Shown here piece after piece: positions 53,279 through 63,020 of a stretch of 64,000 nucleotides of DNA. The stretch's first letter is position 1; every line of letters begins with the position of its first letter. Under the pieces are notes generated by a model. It worked only from the letters and a program-made list of their open reading frames with translations, ran no database searches and was not told where the DNA came from. The translations under genes were made by a program, and so were the position numbers. Source of the DNA: Chryseosolibacter sp964551035 (GTDB lineage: Bacteria; Bacteroidota; Bacteroidia; Cytophagales; Cyclobacteriaceae); NCBI GenBank assembly GCA_964551035.1, contig CAZKBK010000008.1:1-64000 (forward strand), read 5' to 3'.

Positions 53279-56200
53279 TCAATGTTCTAAGGTTTCAAAA
53301 ATGGCAAGGGCACCGTCGTTGCGGGACAGCAAGACCGCGCCCCCGGCTCCAGGGGTCTTCAACCAGACCATGTTCCTTACATCGCCGTCGGCGACAAATC
53401 CGGTTTCATGCCACGTCTGCGGCGTCCAGCCTCCCTCACCATCTCCTGCCAACAGCAAGCCCCTACTGGCGTCGTCGGGCCCAAACTCCGTCCGCCACGG
53501 AAAGAAATTTCCCGAAACCAACAGGTCCATGTGGCCATCGCCGTTGAAGTCACGCGGAATAATTCCATTGACACACGAAAGTTGCGCAAGCGCCGGGAGC
53601 GGATGTAAACTGAAGTCGCCATTGCCGTTATTTTTGATCACCATGGAACGGACTTCCTCGACCGTAAGCCTTCGCGCACTGCGCATGGCTCCGGGATCAA
53701 TAATGTCGGCCACCGTCGCCTCGGCATATTGCGCGTAGGTCTGAAACTTTCGACGCATCCCGTTCATTTGCAGAATGAGTTCATCGCGGGATGCCACGGG
53801 ATACGCCACACCCTTGACGGAAGTGTAACAGATGATGGGATCGATCCGACCGTCACCGTTAAAATCCCCCTGGTACAGAACCAGCGGTTGATCAGGAGAG
53901 ATTTTCCATTGCTGGTTGAGTCCGGCGTTTCCCGCAACGAAGTCCATGTCACCATCGCTGTCCACGTCGACGGGTATGATCCGGTTCCAGAATCCACGGT
54001 GGTTTTTGAGTGCGGGCGCTTCAACTTCCCAAAGCTTCCCCTTTTTGTTTTCAAAGAACCGCACGGGCATCCAATGTCCGGCAACAACAAGATCCGGCCA
54101 CGTATCGTTGTTAAAATCGCACCAGATCGCATCGGTAACCATCCCGAGGTCCGATGGAATCCCGTTCGCATCCTCCGCTGCCGGGATGAGGCGGACGGCG
54201 CCCGTTTTTCGGTCTGTTTCATTGCGCAGCATAACGCTCGCTGCTGCGACGGGAAAACGACCCGTCTGCACGCGGCCTCCCACGAAGAGATCGACATCGC
54301 CGTCTTTGTCATAGTCCGCGGCGGCGGCGCAGCTTCCATTCGACATCGCAGACGATACACTGCTTTCCGGCGCTTTTGTAAAGTTCCCCTTTCCGTCGTT
54401 GAGATAGAGCCTGTCGTTAAGCATCGGCGATCCCATAGGGTGCTCGTTTCCTCCCGTGACAACATAGAGATCGGGGTCTCCATCCGTATCCGCATCGAAG
54501 AAGACCGCGGCCACGGCTTCACACTCCGCCTCTGCTTGCCAGGGTTGGCTTTGAGCCGGTGAAAAACGTCCCTTGTGGTCAGCCATGAACAGCATTGACG
54601 CCTGGCCCAGGGCACCGCCAATGAAAAAATCGTCGGTTCCGTCTTGATTGACATCTCCACGGGCAAGGGCCGGACCTTGCCGCGACAACTGGTATGGGAT
54701 CAGGGGCTCGCGGTCAAAATCAACGAACCGGTTTTCCTTGTGGGTGAAGTCTATTCCACGCTCCGACGTGACGTCCTTAAATATCCTGGGCGAGTCGGCG
54801 CCGGTTTCCGGCAAGGGTTCGGCGGCGGCGTCGTGGGTAAGCGTTACCAACTGATTTGCTTCCACATCGCGTAATTGAGAAAGGCTTCCATCAGGCCATG
54901 TCACCGTGATATCGACGATTTTGTTCCGTCCCAATCCAAAATGAAGAACGGGATCCACAGACGACTGGTATCCCCTGGTGGGAAACTGCTCCTGAACATA
55001 GCGGGCAACTTCACCCGTGACTACCACCCTGGCACCAACGCCGTTGCTATTGGCACTTTGCCCCTCAAGCCGGACCCTGATAAAGTTGGTTGAATCGGTT
55101 TTTGGCGAATGATTCACCCAGATCGCGGCAGTCTCATTGGTATTATTCGTGATGAGTTCCAGATCGCCGTCATTGTCGAGATCTGCATAGGCCGCGCCAA
55201 AAGAGAGATTCGGCTCATGCAGCCCCCACGAGCTCGTACAATCCGAGAAAGTCAGATCACCGTTGTTCCTGAACACATAGTCGGCAGTCTTTGTGGAGGG
55301 CATTTTACTGACCAGCGCGTAGATCTCCAATTCTCCTCCAGCCGCCTTTGCCTTACGCCGCTCCTGCTCCACGGTGTACTTCAGAAAGTCCATTGAAGTA
55401 AAATCCCGCAGGTATCCGTTCGTAACAAAAAGGTCCTTGTACCCGTCGTTGTCCAGGTCGACAAAGAGCGGCGCCCAACTCCAATCGGTGGCAAAAACTC
55501 CAGCCATGCGCCCCACCTCGCAAAAAACCGGCGTGCCGTTCTCGTACACACCCGCATTCATCTGGAGTGTGTTTCGCATTTGCTGATAATGAAAGCCGCT
55601 GTCGACCATTAGCTGGTAGCGGTTAAAGTCGTCAGGACCGCGCAACAGTTTCTGCCGGTAGTTATCTTGTGGCCACATGTCGACTTCGATCAGGTCCGGG
55701 CGCAGGTCGTTGTTGAAGTCGGCAATATCGGATCCCATGCCATTGCGCGAGAAATGTCCGAACGATTCCTTCGTTGCATCGCTGAACGTCCCGTCGCCAT
55801 TGTTGAGATAAAGAAAATCCTGTTCTTCGTAGTCGTTCGTAACAAAGATGTCGGGCCACCCGTCGGCATTGACGTCGCTCACCGATACGCCGAGACCAAA
55901 ATTGAGTCCACCGCCATGAATGCCCGCCTCCTGACTCACTTCGGTAAAATGATCGCCGGGTTGGGCGTCGACACCATCGGCGACGATCATGTCATTGCGG
56001 TAAAGGCGGTTTCCGAATCTCGGATGGCGCGTGTTTCTCAGTTGGTTGGTGTTGATAAAAGGTGAGTAAAAATGATCGCCATGGTTGACGAGAAACATAT
56101 CCAGGTCGCCATCCCGGTCGTAATCGAAGAATGTGGCCTGCGTGGAAAGCGTGCCCGGAGCATCGATACCAAAACGTTCCGCGGCTTCGGTGAAGGTTGG

Positions 56201-56677
56201 TACGCCGTCAGCGCGGGGCCCGTTGTTAATGAACAACTGATTTGAAAACGACTGCCCCACGTCCGGTCCGGAATAGCACACATAAAGATCCATCCAACCA
56301 TCGCCGTTAATATCCGCGGCCGCTACACCGGTCTTCCATAATTCGCGTCCGCCGACGCCAGCGTCGGCCGTCACATCCTCGAAACGCAGGTCACCCTGAT
56401 TGAGGAAAAGGCGGTTGCTGACGGTGTTGCCCGAAAAATACAGGTCACAGAAACCGTCGTTGTTAAAATCGGCCGCGGCTACGCCTCCGCCATTGTAAGT
56501 GTATTCGTAGGAGAGGATGTTGATCGAGGGGGATTCCTCTATGACGTTGACAAAAGTGACCCCGGACTTAACCGCGTCAAGCTTTGCAAAGCGCGTTTCT
56601 TTCCGGCCGTCACACGCGGCTATGCACACGCATGCCATCAACACGATGATATGGAAGGCATTGCTCCTACCCCTCAT
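53279..56677 (-). CDS. FG-GAP/VCBS-ASPIC lipoprotein 3 (CRTAC1-like)
   Basis: 1132 aa, lipid Cys 22 (HIIVLMACVCIAAC). Same plan as the two paralogues near 35 kb: FG-GAP calcium loops (AADFNNDGFCDLYF, ADINGDGWMDLYV), a central ASPIC/UnbV domain at about 530-600 (GYQSSVDPVLHFGLGRNK), and a second set of loops (DVNQDGTDDFFI, DVDSDGDMDFVAG). It follows the susE terminator and precedes the T9SS amylase by 7 bp, so it starts a new unit. The link to a Sus locus is the same as in the other pair. Confidence 0.9.
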   Translation of the reverse strand: MRGRSNAFHIIVLMACVCIAACDGRKETRFAKLDAVKSGVTFVNVIEESPSINILSYEYTYNGGGVAAADFNNDGFCDLYFSGNTVSNRLFLNQGDLRFEDVTADAGVGGRELWKTGVAAADINGDGWMDLYVCYSGPDVGQSFSNQLFINNGPRADGVPTFTEAAERFGIDAPGTLSTQATFFDYDRDGDLDMFLVNHGDHFYSPFINTNQLRNTRHPRFGNRLYRNDMIVADGVDAQPGDHFTEVSQEAGIHGGGLNFGLGVSVSDVNADGWPDIFVTNDYEEQDFLYLNNGDGTFSDATKESFGHFSRNGMGSDIADFNNDLRPDLIEVDMWPQDNYRQKLLRGPDDFNRYQLMVDSGFHYQQMRNTLQMNAGVYENGTPVFCEVGRMAGVFATDWSWAPLFVDLDNDGYKDLFVTNGYLRDFTSMDFLKYTVEQERRKAKAAGGELEIYALVSKMPSTKTADYVFRNNGDLTFSDCTSSWGLHEPNLSFGAAYADLDNDGDLELITNNTNETAAIWVNHSPKTDSTNFIRVRLEGQSANSNGVGARVVVTGEVARYVQEQFPTRGYQSSVDPVLHFGLGRNKIVDITVTWPDGSLSQLRDVEANQLVTLTHDAAAEPLPETGADSPRIFKDVTSERGIDFTHKENRFVDFDREPLIPYQLSRQGPALARGDVNQDGTDDFFIGGALGQASMLFMADHKGRFSPAQSQPWQAEAECEAVAAVFFDADTDGDPDLYVVTGGNEHPMGSPMLNDRLYLNDGKGNFTKAPESSVSSAMSNGSCAAAADYDKDGDVDLFVGGRVQTGRFPVAAASVMLRNETDRKTGAVRLIPAAEDANGIPSDLGMVTDAIWCDFNNDTWPDLVVAGHWMPVRFFENKKGKLWEVEAPALKNHRGFWNRIIPVDVDSDGDMDFVAGNAGLNQQWKISPDQPLVLYQGDFNGDGRIDPIICYTSVKGVAYPVASRDELILQMNGMRRKFQTYAQYAEATVADIIDPGAMRSARRLTVEEVRSMVIKNNGNGDFSLHPLPALAQLSCVNGIIPRDFNGDGHMDLLVSGNFFPWRTEFGPDDASRGLLLAGDGEGGWTPQTWHETGFVADGDVRNMVWLKTPGAGGAVLLSRNDGALAIFETLEH

Positions 56678-56731
56678 GCTACAAGAATTTCAATCATGAT
56701 CCAGGACCAGTCTACTCCGAACAAAACTAAA

Positions 56732-56763
56732 AAATCAGGGAGCATCGATCTCCCTGATTTTTT
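56732..56763 (-). terminator. Intrinsic terminator after susE-like gene
   Basis: An 11-bp perfect stem AAATCAGGGAG / CTCCCTGATTT with a 7-base loop. The minus strand reads into a run of six T residues. It lies 23 bp past the susE-like stop and before the FG-GAP gene start. Confidence 0.92.
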
Positions 56764-56785
56764 GACGTAAAAGTGCGTCACCCGC

Positions 56786-58102
56786 TTATTTGTGTTTCAC
56801 GGAACTCCACACCGGGTTGGCCGGGTCGGTGAAGTCCAGCGTGATCGTAAAAATGCCACCATCCGTGGTGATATCCGTTCCGTTCTCTTCAAGGGTCCCA
56901 TCGGCGCCGGTATCGCCGTAGTTAAGCGCCCAGTCGTTGGCGTCCCTGAACTTGAAGGCGCCGGGTTGTAGTGTCACGTTGCGCAGGATCCATTGTCCCT
57001 CGTTGCGGAAATCGGGTGTAAACGCGGCGTCCGGACCGTCGGCGCCCCAATTGTTGTACGCGGAGCCTACAAGGCCCCAGATGTTTTCCACAGGTTCAAT
57101 GGTAATCGTCATTTCCTTTTCATTGAAAGTGACCAGATATTTTCCTGCCGTTGCCACGATATTGGCGCCATCCTGATCGAGGGTGCCGTCAGCGCCGTCA
57201 TCACCGAAGTTCGTGCCCCAGTCATTGTTCTTGCGGATCTTGAATTCGCCGTCCAAAAGTTTAACCACCGCGCGCCACTGATCCGTGGCATCGTCGTAGG
57301 TGAATTTGAAGTCAGGTCCGGCTGCGCCCCAATCATTGTAGGCCGAGCCCACGATGCCATACGAGAACGGCTCGATCTCATACGTGTTGGCCGCGGTGTT
57401 CCAGGTAATTTTGTAATCACCCGCAGTGACGGGAATGTCGCTACCACCCTGCTCAAGGGTGCCGTCACCGCCATTGTCTCCATAGTTTACATCCCAGGCA
57501 TTGTTTTCCCGGAACTTGATATGACCGTCAATAAGGGTCACATAGGCCACCAGTTCGTTGGCTGTGCTGGTCTGGAAGAACGGCGCATCCGGGAAATCGC
57601 CCCAGTTGTTATAGCCAGAACCGACGACGCCCCATGTAGTGGTCAGATCCAGAAACGAGGAATAGGGTGTTGCGGTAATGGTTTGCACTTCGGAGGTGAT
57701 ACTCTTGTAGGTGGAGAGCCTTGCTTCCACGTAGTAGTCCAACTCAGCGGCAACCTCGGGTTCAAATCCGAGTGCGAGTAAATGCCGGTTGAGTTCCTCC
57801 GCTTTCAGCGTCCGGCTGATTTCACCGGCATTATTCAGCACGATGCCTTCGCTAAAGTCGCCGTCGCCCGCATCCAGGTATATATAATAGTTTGGTGATG
57901 CCGCGAAACCGAAATCGGGTTTTGCCCACGAAATCGTTAACGCGTCACTTCCTTCCATGTCCATCGTCAGCACGACATCCGTGTCGGACGCCGCCGGCGC
58001 AACGGTGGCAGAGGAATTCAGTATCGCAAGCTCTTCATCCGCGCAGGCACCGAGTGCCAGGATACCTGCCAGACAGACCGCTTTTATTTTTATGCTATTC
58101 AT
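56786..58102 (-). CDS. SusE/SusF-like surface glycan-binding lipoprotein
   Basis: 438 aa, lipid Cys 20 (CLAGILALGAC). Residues about 30-150 form the SusE N-terminal Ig-like domain. Three tandem starch-binding modules follow, each opening with a G(S)xYNxWG motif (VGSGYNNWGDFPD, VGSAYNDWGAAGP, VGSAYNNWGADGP) and closing with a KFR..N.W..N.GD.G.DGTL motif. Such modules bind alpha-glucan on the cell surface. It is third in the susC2-susD2-susE unit, 18 bp after susD2, and its presence marks this locus as starch-type. Confidence 0.92.
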   Translation of the reverse strand: MNSIKIKAVCLAGILALGACADEELAILNSSATVAPAASDTDVVLTMDMEGSDALTISWAKPDFGFAASPNYYIYLDAGDGDFSEGIVLNNAGEISRTLKAEELNRHLLALGFEPEVAAELDYYVEARLSTYKSITSEVQTITATPYSSFLDLTTTWGVVGSGYNNWGDFPDAPFFQTSTANELVAYVTLIDGHIKFRENNAWDVNYGDNGGDGTLEQGGSDIPVTAGDYKITWNTAANTYEIEPFSYGIVGSAYNDWGAAGPDFKFTYDDATDQWRAVVKLLDGEFKIRKNNDWGTNFGDDGADGTLDQDGANIVATAGKYLVTFNEKEMTITIEPVENIWGLVGSAYNNWGADGPDAAFTPDFRNEGQWILRNVTLQPGAFKFRDANDWALNYGDTGADGTLEENGTDITTDGGIFTITLDFTDPANPVWSSVKHK

Positions 58103-58120
58103 AATGGTTCAATTCAGTTG

Positions 58121-59674
58121 TTAGTAATCGTCGTGCTGCTCGAGATTCGGGTTGGAAGCGAGGTCGGCCGCCGGTATCGGGAACAGCCTACGCTTTTCCT
58201 CGATGGCGGTGCCATTTTCCACGCCGCCTTTCCAGGCCCAGAGATAATCATCTCCAACGTACTTCCCGAAGCGGATCAGGTCGGTTCTGCGATGCGCCTC
58301 CCAATACAGTTCACGAGCCCTTTCGTCGAGAATGAAGTCAAGGGTAAGTTCACCGCTGGTGATAGGCCCCGCAGCTGTTCCGTCGGCAACGTCTCCGGGG
58401 CGGGTGCGAATGGCATTCACATAGCCCAGCGCTGTAGTCAGATCACCGCCGGTCCCTCCGCGTAATACAGCCTCCGCATACATGAGGTACGCATCCGCAA
58501 GGCGGAACATCGGGAAGTCGGTATCCTGGAACGACGAGTTACTTCCGGGCGCCCCGGTCGATGTCACATTTCTGAATTTGTAGATGCCGTAACCTTGCGT
58601 GGCCTGGTTGACTTCCTCGATCTCACGCGCCTGTCCCTTATCCTCCTTTGCAAAGAGTGCGCGCGCCTCGTCCGGATCGTCATCGAACTTGCCGACAAAC
58701 GCCGAAGTGGTGCGAAGTCCTGACCAGCCACCGTTGCCGGAGTTGCCGTAGATCATCACGTTCACCACGTCGAATGCCTGCGAACGTTGGCCGTCGTAAA
58801 GTTGCGCGAAAATGATCTCCGGGCTGGTATGGTTATCGGCCAGGAAGTTGTCGAGGTAATTGTCGGCCAATGCATAGGTGCCGGCAATCACTTCATTGAG
58901 TTCGGCAATGGCCTCGGTGTATTTCGGCTGGCCGATGTAAACCTCCGCGTTCAGGTAAAGTTTTGCGAGCAACATCGCGCAGGTACCCTTGTCGGCGCGG
59001 CCGTATTCGAATCGGGTTTCACCCATGTCCGCCTTAATGGCCTTGAGTTCTGATTCCACGAAAGCGAACAGGTCAGCCCTCGATATCTGTTCCGGAAAAT
59101 AAGCCCCCGGGAGATCCTCCTCCGTGACAAAGGGCATGTTTCCAAACAAGTCGATGCCATAGTAGTAGGCCAAGGCCCTCAGGAACCTCGCCTCCGCCTG
59201 GAACCGGCGAATCTCCGGATCGTCAAGTTTGTCGGAAGTCGCCCTGATGTACTCATTCGTCAGTGCTGCCACATTCATGATGCGGGCAAACAATGCCGTC
59301 GGAATACCATCGGTGGGAAGCCATGTGTTGTAATGAAGGTTAAAGATCGTACCATTTGCATCGTTGGGATAGGTCCAGACGGCCTCATCGGTAGTAAGCT
59401 CATTCAGGTTCCAAAGGGAACGAATGAAACAACTGAACCCTTCGTCCACACCCGCAACGTCGGGGGCGCCCGCGGGTCCCTGCTGTCCTGTAAGCGCGTA
59501 CGCGGCATACAGTTTCGCGAGGCCGGCTTTGTAAGATTCGGTGGTCGTATACACCGTCGAAACCGTCGAAAAGTTCGGGTCGATCGGCGCCACGTCAAGG
59601 TCACCAATGCAGGACATCAGTCCCAGGGTGGCAACCGCTGTAAAAGACGATATTTTATTAAGCGTAATTTTCAT
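58121..59674 (-). CDS. SusD/RagB-family surface glycan-binding lipoprotein 2
   Basis: 517 aa from the ATG at 59674; the upstream TTG at 59683 is less likely. Lipid Cys near 22 (VATLGLMSC). It has the SusD helical core (EARFLRALAYYYGIDLFGNM), LLAKLYLNAEVY and the RagB C-terminus (DERARELYWEAHRRTDLIRF, FPIPAADLASNPNLEQHDDY). It closes over the SusC2 barrel. The gene lies 23 bp after susC2 and 18 bp before the susE-like gene. Confidence 0.96.
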   Translation of the reverse strand: MKITLNKISSFTAVATLGLMSCIGDLDVAPIDPNFSTVSTVYTTTESYKAGLAKLYAAYALTGQQGPAGAPDVAGVDEGFSCFIRSLWNLNELTTDEAVWTYPNDANGTIFNLHYNTWLPTDGIPTALFARIMNVAALTNEYIRATSDKLDDPEIRRFQAEARFLRALAYYYGIDLFGNMPFVTEEDLPGAYFPEQISRADLFAFVESELKAIKADMGETRFEYGRADKGTCAMLLAKLYLNAEVYIGQPKYTEAIAELNEVIAGTYALADNYLDNFLADNHTSPEIIFAQLYDGQRSQAFDVVNVMIYGNSGNGGWSGLRTTSAFVGKFDDDPDEARALFAKEDKGQAREIEEVNQATQGYGIYKFRNVTSTGAPGSNSSFQDTDFPMFRLADAYLMYAEAVLRGGTGGDLTTALGYVNAIRTRPGDVADGTAAGPITSGELTLDFILDERARELYWEAHRRTDLIRFGKYVGDDYLWAWKGGVENGTAIEEKRRLFPIPAADLASNPNLEQHDDY

Positions 59675-59697
59675 AGTCTGCAAATTTTCTCAGCGGT

Positions 59698-62640
59698 TTA
59701 GAATGTTACGTTAAGTCCGAGCAGGAACGTGCGGGGACGCGGATAGATGTTATCATCGATACCATCGTCGTGTTCCGGATCTATCCCCTTGTACTCTGTA
59801 ATCACAAAGGCATTTTGCACCGTAAGGCTCAATCTCGCCCTCACGCCCGTGGCGATCACATCGTTGAGATTGTATCCGAGGCTGATGTTGTCCATCTTAA
59901 AAAAGGACGCATCCTGGATAAAGTAGTCCGAGTACTGCTGCTGGCTGCTGAATTCCGTATCGCTTACCATGGAAGGGATGTTGCGGAAGTGCTGCAGCGT
60001 ATACACATTGTTATAATAGGCATTGCCGGACTCGACACGATTGTGAACGAAGTTGCCGAGGGACAAACGCGACGAGAACGAGAAGTCGAAATTCTCGTAA
60101 GTCAGCCGCGAATTCAATCCAATGAGGTAGTTGGCAGCAGGATCCTTGTAGCGGTATTTGTTATTGTTGTTACCCGAAACCGTTCCACCTTCGCCGGAGC
60201 GGTCAACGAAGAGCCCTTCCACGGGCATGCCCGACGCGTCGTAAACCTGCTGGAACACGAGGAATGAAGACGCGGGATAGCCAACCTGGTGATTTTGAAT
60301 AAAGGCATCGACACCGATATTCCCTGCATTTACCCCCGGGTAAGAAGGATCATCCGTCAAGTTGAGCTTGGTGATCTCGCTGCTGATGCTGGTGAAGTTC
60401 ACGCCGACATTCCAGTTCAAATTGCTGGTCGTAATCGCGTTCGCGTTCAGGGTTACTTCAATGCCCTCGTTGAGCATACTTCCAACGTTCGTGATCAGGA
60501 AGTTAGAGAAGTTTACCCCGTTGGCAATCCCGATCTCGTTGAGGAGGTCGGTGGTTTCCTTACGGAACACTTCCACCGTCCCCGTAAAGCGCTCGTTCAT
60601 GAATCCGAAATCAAGGCCAAGGTTCAAGGTGGTTGTCTCCTCCCACTGGATGTTGGCGTCATACGGCTCCGGACGTTGGGTGACATAGAACTGGTCGCCC
60701 AACTGGTATTGCGCCAGGTCGTCCGACCCGCGGTAGATGGCCAGGTAGGGATAGTAAGGGCTGCGCAGCGTGCCCGGCAAGTCCTGCTGACCGGTAACGC
60801 CCCAGCCCGCGCGGAGTTTCAGGTTTGACAGCGCCGACAAACCATCGAGGAATGACTCTTCATGGATCTGCCATGCGAATGCCACAGAAGGGAAAAGCCC
60901 CCAGCGGTTCTCTTCGGAAAACCTCGACGAGCCGTCATTCCTCAAGGTAGCAGTCAGGAGATACTTGTCGTTGAAGGTATAGTTCATCCGACCGAAGAAT
61001 GACACCAGGAAGTTCTCATTCTTGTATTCACGCTCAACCGTCGTTGCTTCGTTGGAGTCGATGTTCCAGCCTTCGCGATAGAAATGCTGCCATCCGTAAC
61101 CTGCGGTGAAGTCCAGGCGGTGCATTTCGTTCTGCTTCATGTAGCTGAAATAGAAGTCAAGGAGTTTTGACTGACTTTCCGCGCCATAGGTATTGTTCCG
61201 CCCAATGAGCGTACCCGTCTGGTGTATGAATCCCGATTCGATTGGCGCAAAATTGTATCCGTCTGTCACCGTGCGGTCAATCCCGACGTTCAGGTGAGCT
61301 TTGAGATCTCTCAGGAACGGCAGCCGGTACTCGACCTGGGCGTTGGCGATAATCCGATTGACATCACTTTGGTTATCGGTCTGCTCGATCATCGCCACGG
61401 GATTGGAATTGCCATTCACGACATCGTGCGTAAGCCAGCTGAAGTAGCCGCCGTAGGTTTCGTTTCCGTCGAACACAGGTTGGGTCGGATCAAAACTGAT
61501 GGCGTTACCCACCGCCCCGGCATCGCCGAAGTTGTTGTTTGCGACGCTTCCTTTTGCGCTGATCGTGACCTTCAGGTCATCATTCAAAAAGCTCGGCGTC
61601 AGGTTGACGTTCAGCGAATGGCGTTTGAAGTCCGTGTTTCGGAGAATACCCTGCTGATCGGTATATCCGTACGAAACGCGGTAAGGCACGGTCTTCAGAG
61701 AACCCGAAGCGCTGACATTGTGGTCGTGCGAGAACGCGCTTCTAAAGATCTCTTTTTGCCAGTCGGTGTTCTCCGCGCCAAGCAGGTCGAGCGCTTCGTC
61801 GGTGAGGCCAAATTCGCCGCTCGCGTTAAGTTCCGCCGCGAGAGCGCGGAATTCATCGCCCGTAAGCACATCCAGGTACTTCACCGGCGTGCTGATGGAA
61901 TAATTGCCATTGTAGTTTAATTGAAGACCACCTTCACGCCCCTTCTTGGTGGTGATGATGATCACGCCATTCGCCGCGCGGGAGCCATAGATGGCCGCGG
62001 CCGAGGCATCCTTTAATACGGTGTAGGTTTCAATGTCGTTGGGGTTCAACGACGCCAGGGGGTTTGCCACACCGCCCGGTGTGCTGTTATCCACCGGAAA
62101 ACCGTCGATTACGATCAGGGGATCATTGCTTGCGGTAAGGGAAGAACCGCCGCGAATGCGAATCTGCGCGTTCGCGCCAGGTGCACCGCTTTGGGAGATC
62201 ACCGACACGCCGGCAAATTTTCCGACGATGAGATCTTGCGGTGAGGTCATCACCCCCTTGTTAAAATCCTTTTGCGAAAGATTCACCACCGCGCCAGTCG
62301 CGTCCTTCTTTTCAATCTCGCCGTAACCAATGACGACAATTTCGCTCAATGCCGTCACGTCCGGCTGGAGAACCACATTGACATTCGTTGATCCTGTAAC
62401 GGGTATTTCCTGCGAGGCAAAGCCTACAAACGAAAATACCAACACAGCGTTGTCATTTACCGAAATGGAGTAGTCTCCATTCGAATCGGTGACCGAGCCA
62501 TTGGTGGTTCCTTTTTCAAGGATGCTCACGCCTGGCAGGCCCATTCCGTCATCCCCCGACGTTACCTTTCCGGTAACGCGCGTTTGCGCCCATGCCTGGC
62601 AGGCAACGAGCAACAAGATCGGCAGGATGACTCTTTTCAT
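59698..62640 (-). CDS. SusC/RagA-family TonB-dependent transporter 2
   Basis: 980 aa from the ATG at 62640, giving signal peptide MKRVILPILLLVACQAWAQ. A carboxypeptidase-regulatory-like domain (RVTGKVTSGDDGMGLPGVSI) is followed by the plug with SEIVVIGYGEIEKKDATGAV and LKDASAAAIYGSRAANGVII, and a barrel ending LGLNVTF. It imports glycan oligomers, most likely maltodextrins given the SusE-like partner. It is divergent from the plus-strand gene at 63021 and has two LacI-type sites in the 380-bp space. Confidence 0.96.
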   Translation of the reverse strand: MKRVILPILLLVACQAWAQTRVTGKVTSGDDGMGLPGVSILEKGTTNGSVTDSNGDYSISVNDNAVLVFSFVGFASQEIPVTGSTNVNVVLQPDVTALSEIVVIGYGEIEKKDATGAVVNLSQKDFNKGVMTSPQDLIVGKFAGVSVISQSGAPGANAQIRIRGGSSLTASNDPLIVIDGFPVDNSTPGGVANPLASLNPNDIETYTVLKDASAAAIYGSRAANGVIIITTKKGREGGLQLNYNGNYSISTPVKYLDVLTGDEFRALAAELNASGEFGLTDEALDLLGAENTDWQKEIFRSAFSHDHNVSASGSLKTVPYRVSYGYTDQQGILRNTDFKRHSLNVNLTPSFLNDDLKVTISAKGSVANNNFGDAGAVGNAISFDPTQPVFDGNETYGGYFSWLTHDVVNGNSNPVAMIEQTDNQSDVNRIIANAQVEYRLPFLRDLKAHLNVGIDRTVTDGYNFAPIESGFIHQTGTLIGRNNTYGAESQSKLLDFYFSYMKQNEMHRLDFTAGYGWQHFYREGWNIDSNEATTVEREYKNENFLVSFFGRMNYTFNDKYLLTATLRNDGSSRFSEENRWGLFPSVAFAWQIHEESFLDGLSALSNLKLRAGWGVTGQQDLPGTLRSPYYPYLAIYRGSDDLAQYQLGDQFYVTQRPEPYDANIQWEETTTLNLGLDFGFMNERFTGTVEVFRKETTDLLNEIGIANGVNFSNFLITNVGSMLNEGIEVTLNANAITTSNLNWNVGVNFTSISSEITKLNLTDDPSYPGVNAGNIGVDAFIQNHQVGYPASSFLVFQQVYDASGMPVEGLFVDRSGEGGTVSGNNNNKYRYKDPAANYLIGLNSRLTYENFDFSFSSRLSLGNFVHNRVESGNAYYNNVYTLQHFRNIPSMVSDTEFSSQQQYSDYFIQDASFFKMDNISLGYNLNDVIATGVRARLSLTVQNAFVITEYKGIDPEHDDGIDDNIYPRPRTFLLGLNVTF

Positions 62641-62770
62641 TGGGTAGTGTTTTAACATAAAAATGAATCAGGTTAGGACAGTATATAAACGGTTTGAAAA
62701 ATAAGCCTGGCATTAATTTAAAGTGTGAAAACGGCAATATAAATTCACGGAATCGAGACCGGAAACGACC

Positions 62771-62786
62771 GCGCAAACGATTGCGC
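62771..62786. promoter_or_regulatory. LacI-family operator-like palindrome upstream of susC2
   Basis: GCGCAAACGATTGCGC has perfect half-sites GCGCAA / TTGCGC around ACGA, the shape of LacI/PurR-type operators. It is 131 bp before the susC2 ATG. Confidence 0.6.
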
Positions 62787-62893
62787 CTTTCCACCGCAAC
62801 CCTTGCGGCATCAATATTGTACCCCGCCCGCCTTCGTTGTATCCAAAATTTGTTTGGTTCGGTGTTTCCTGTCACACACGGCACAATGTAGCG

Positions 62894-62907
62894 ACAATCG
62901 TTTGCAG
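62894..62907. promoter_or_regulatory. Second LacI-type operator-like site in the divergent region
   Basis: ACAATCGTTTGCAG holds CAATCGTTTG, the reverse complement of the core CAAACGATTG in the 62771 site, with weaker outer arms. Two sites 123 bp apart would allow looping or control of both directions. Confidence 0.45.
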
Positions 62908-63020
62908 CCGCCAGATTAAAAGTCACCGAAAATGCTAATCCTTTGCCAAAAAGGAACAAGCGTTGCACACCGCGAGCCACCCATCAGGGGCATGCTTTTT
63001 ATGGAGTGTTGCAACACGCT

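Larger units (their letters stand above)
62641..63020. other. 380-bp divergent promoter region
   Basis: It separates minus-strand susC2 from the plus-strand dehydrogenase-like gene. Two LacI-type palindromes (62771-62786 and 62894-62907) are the clearest signals. Exact promoters cannot be set by eye. Confidence 0.65.
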
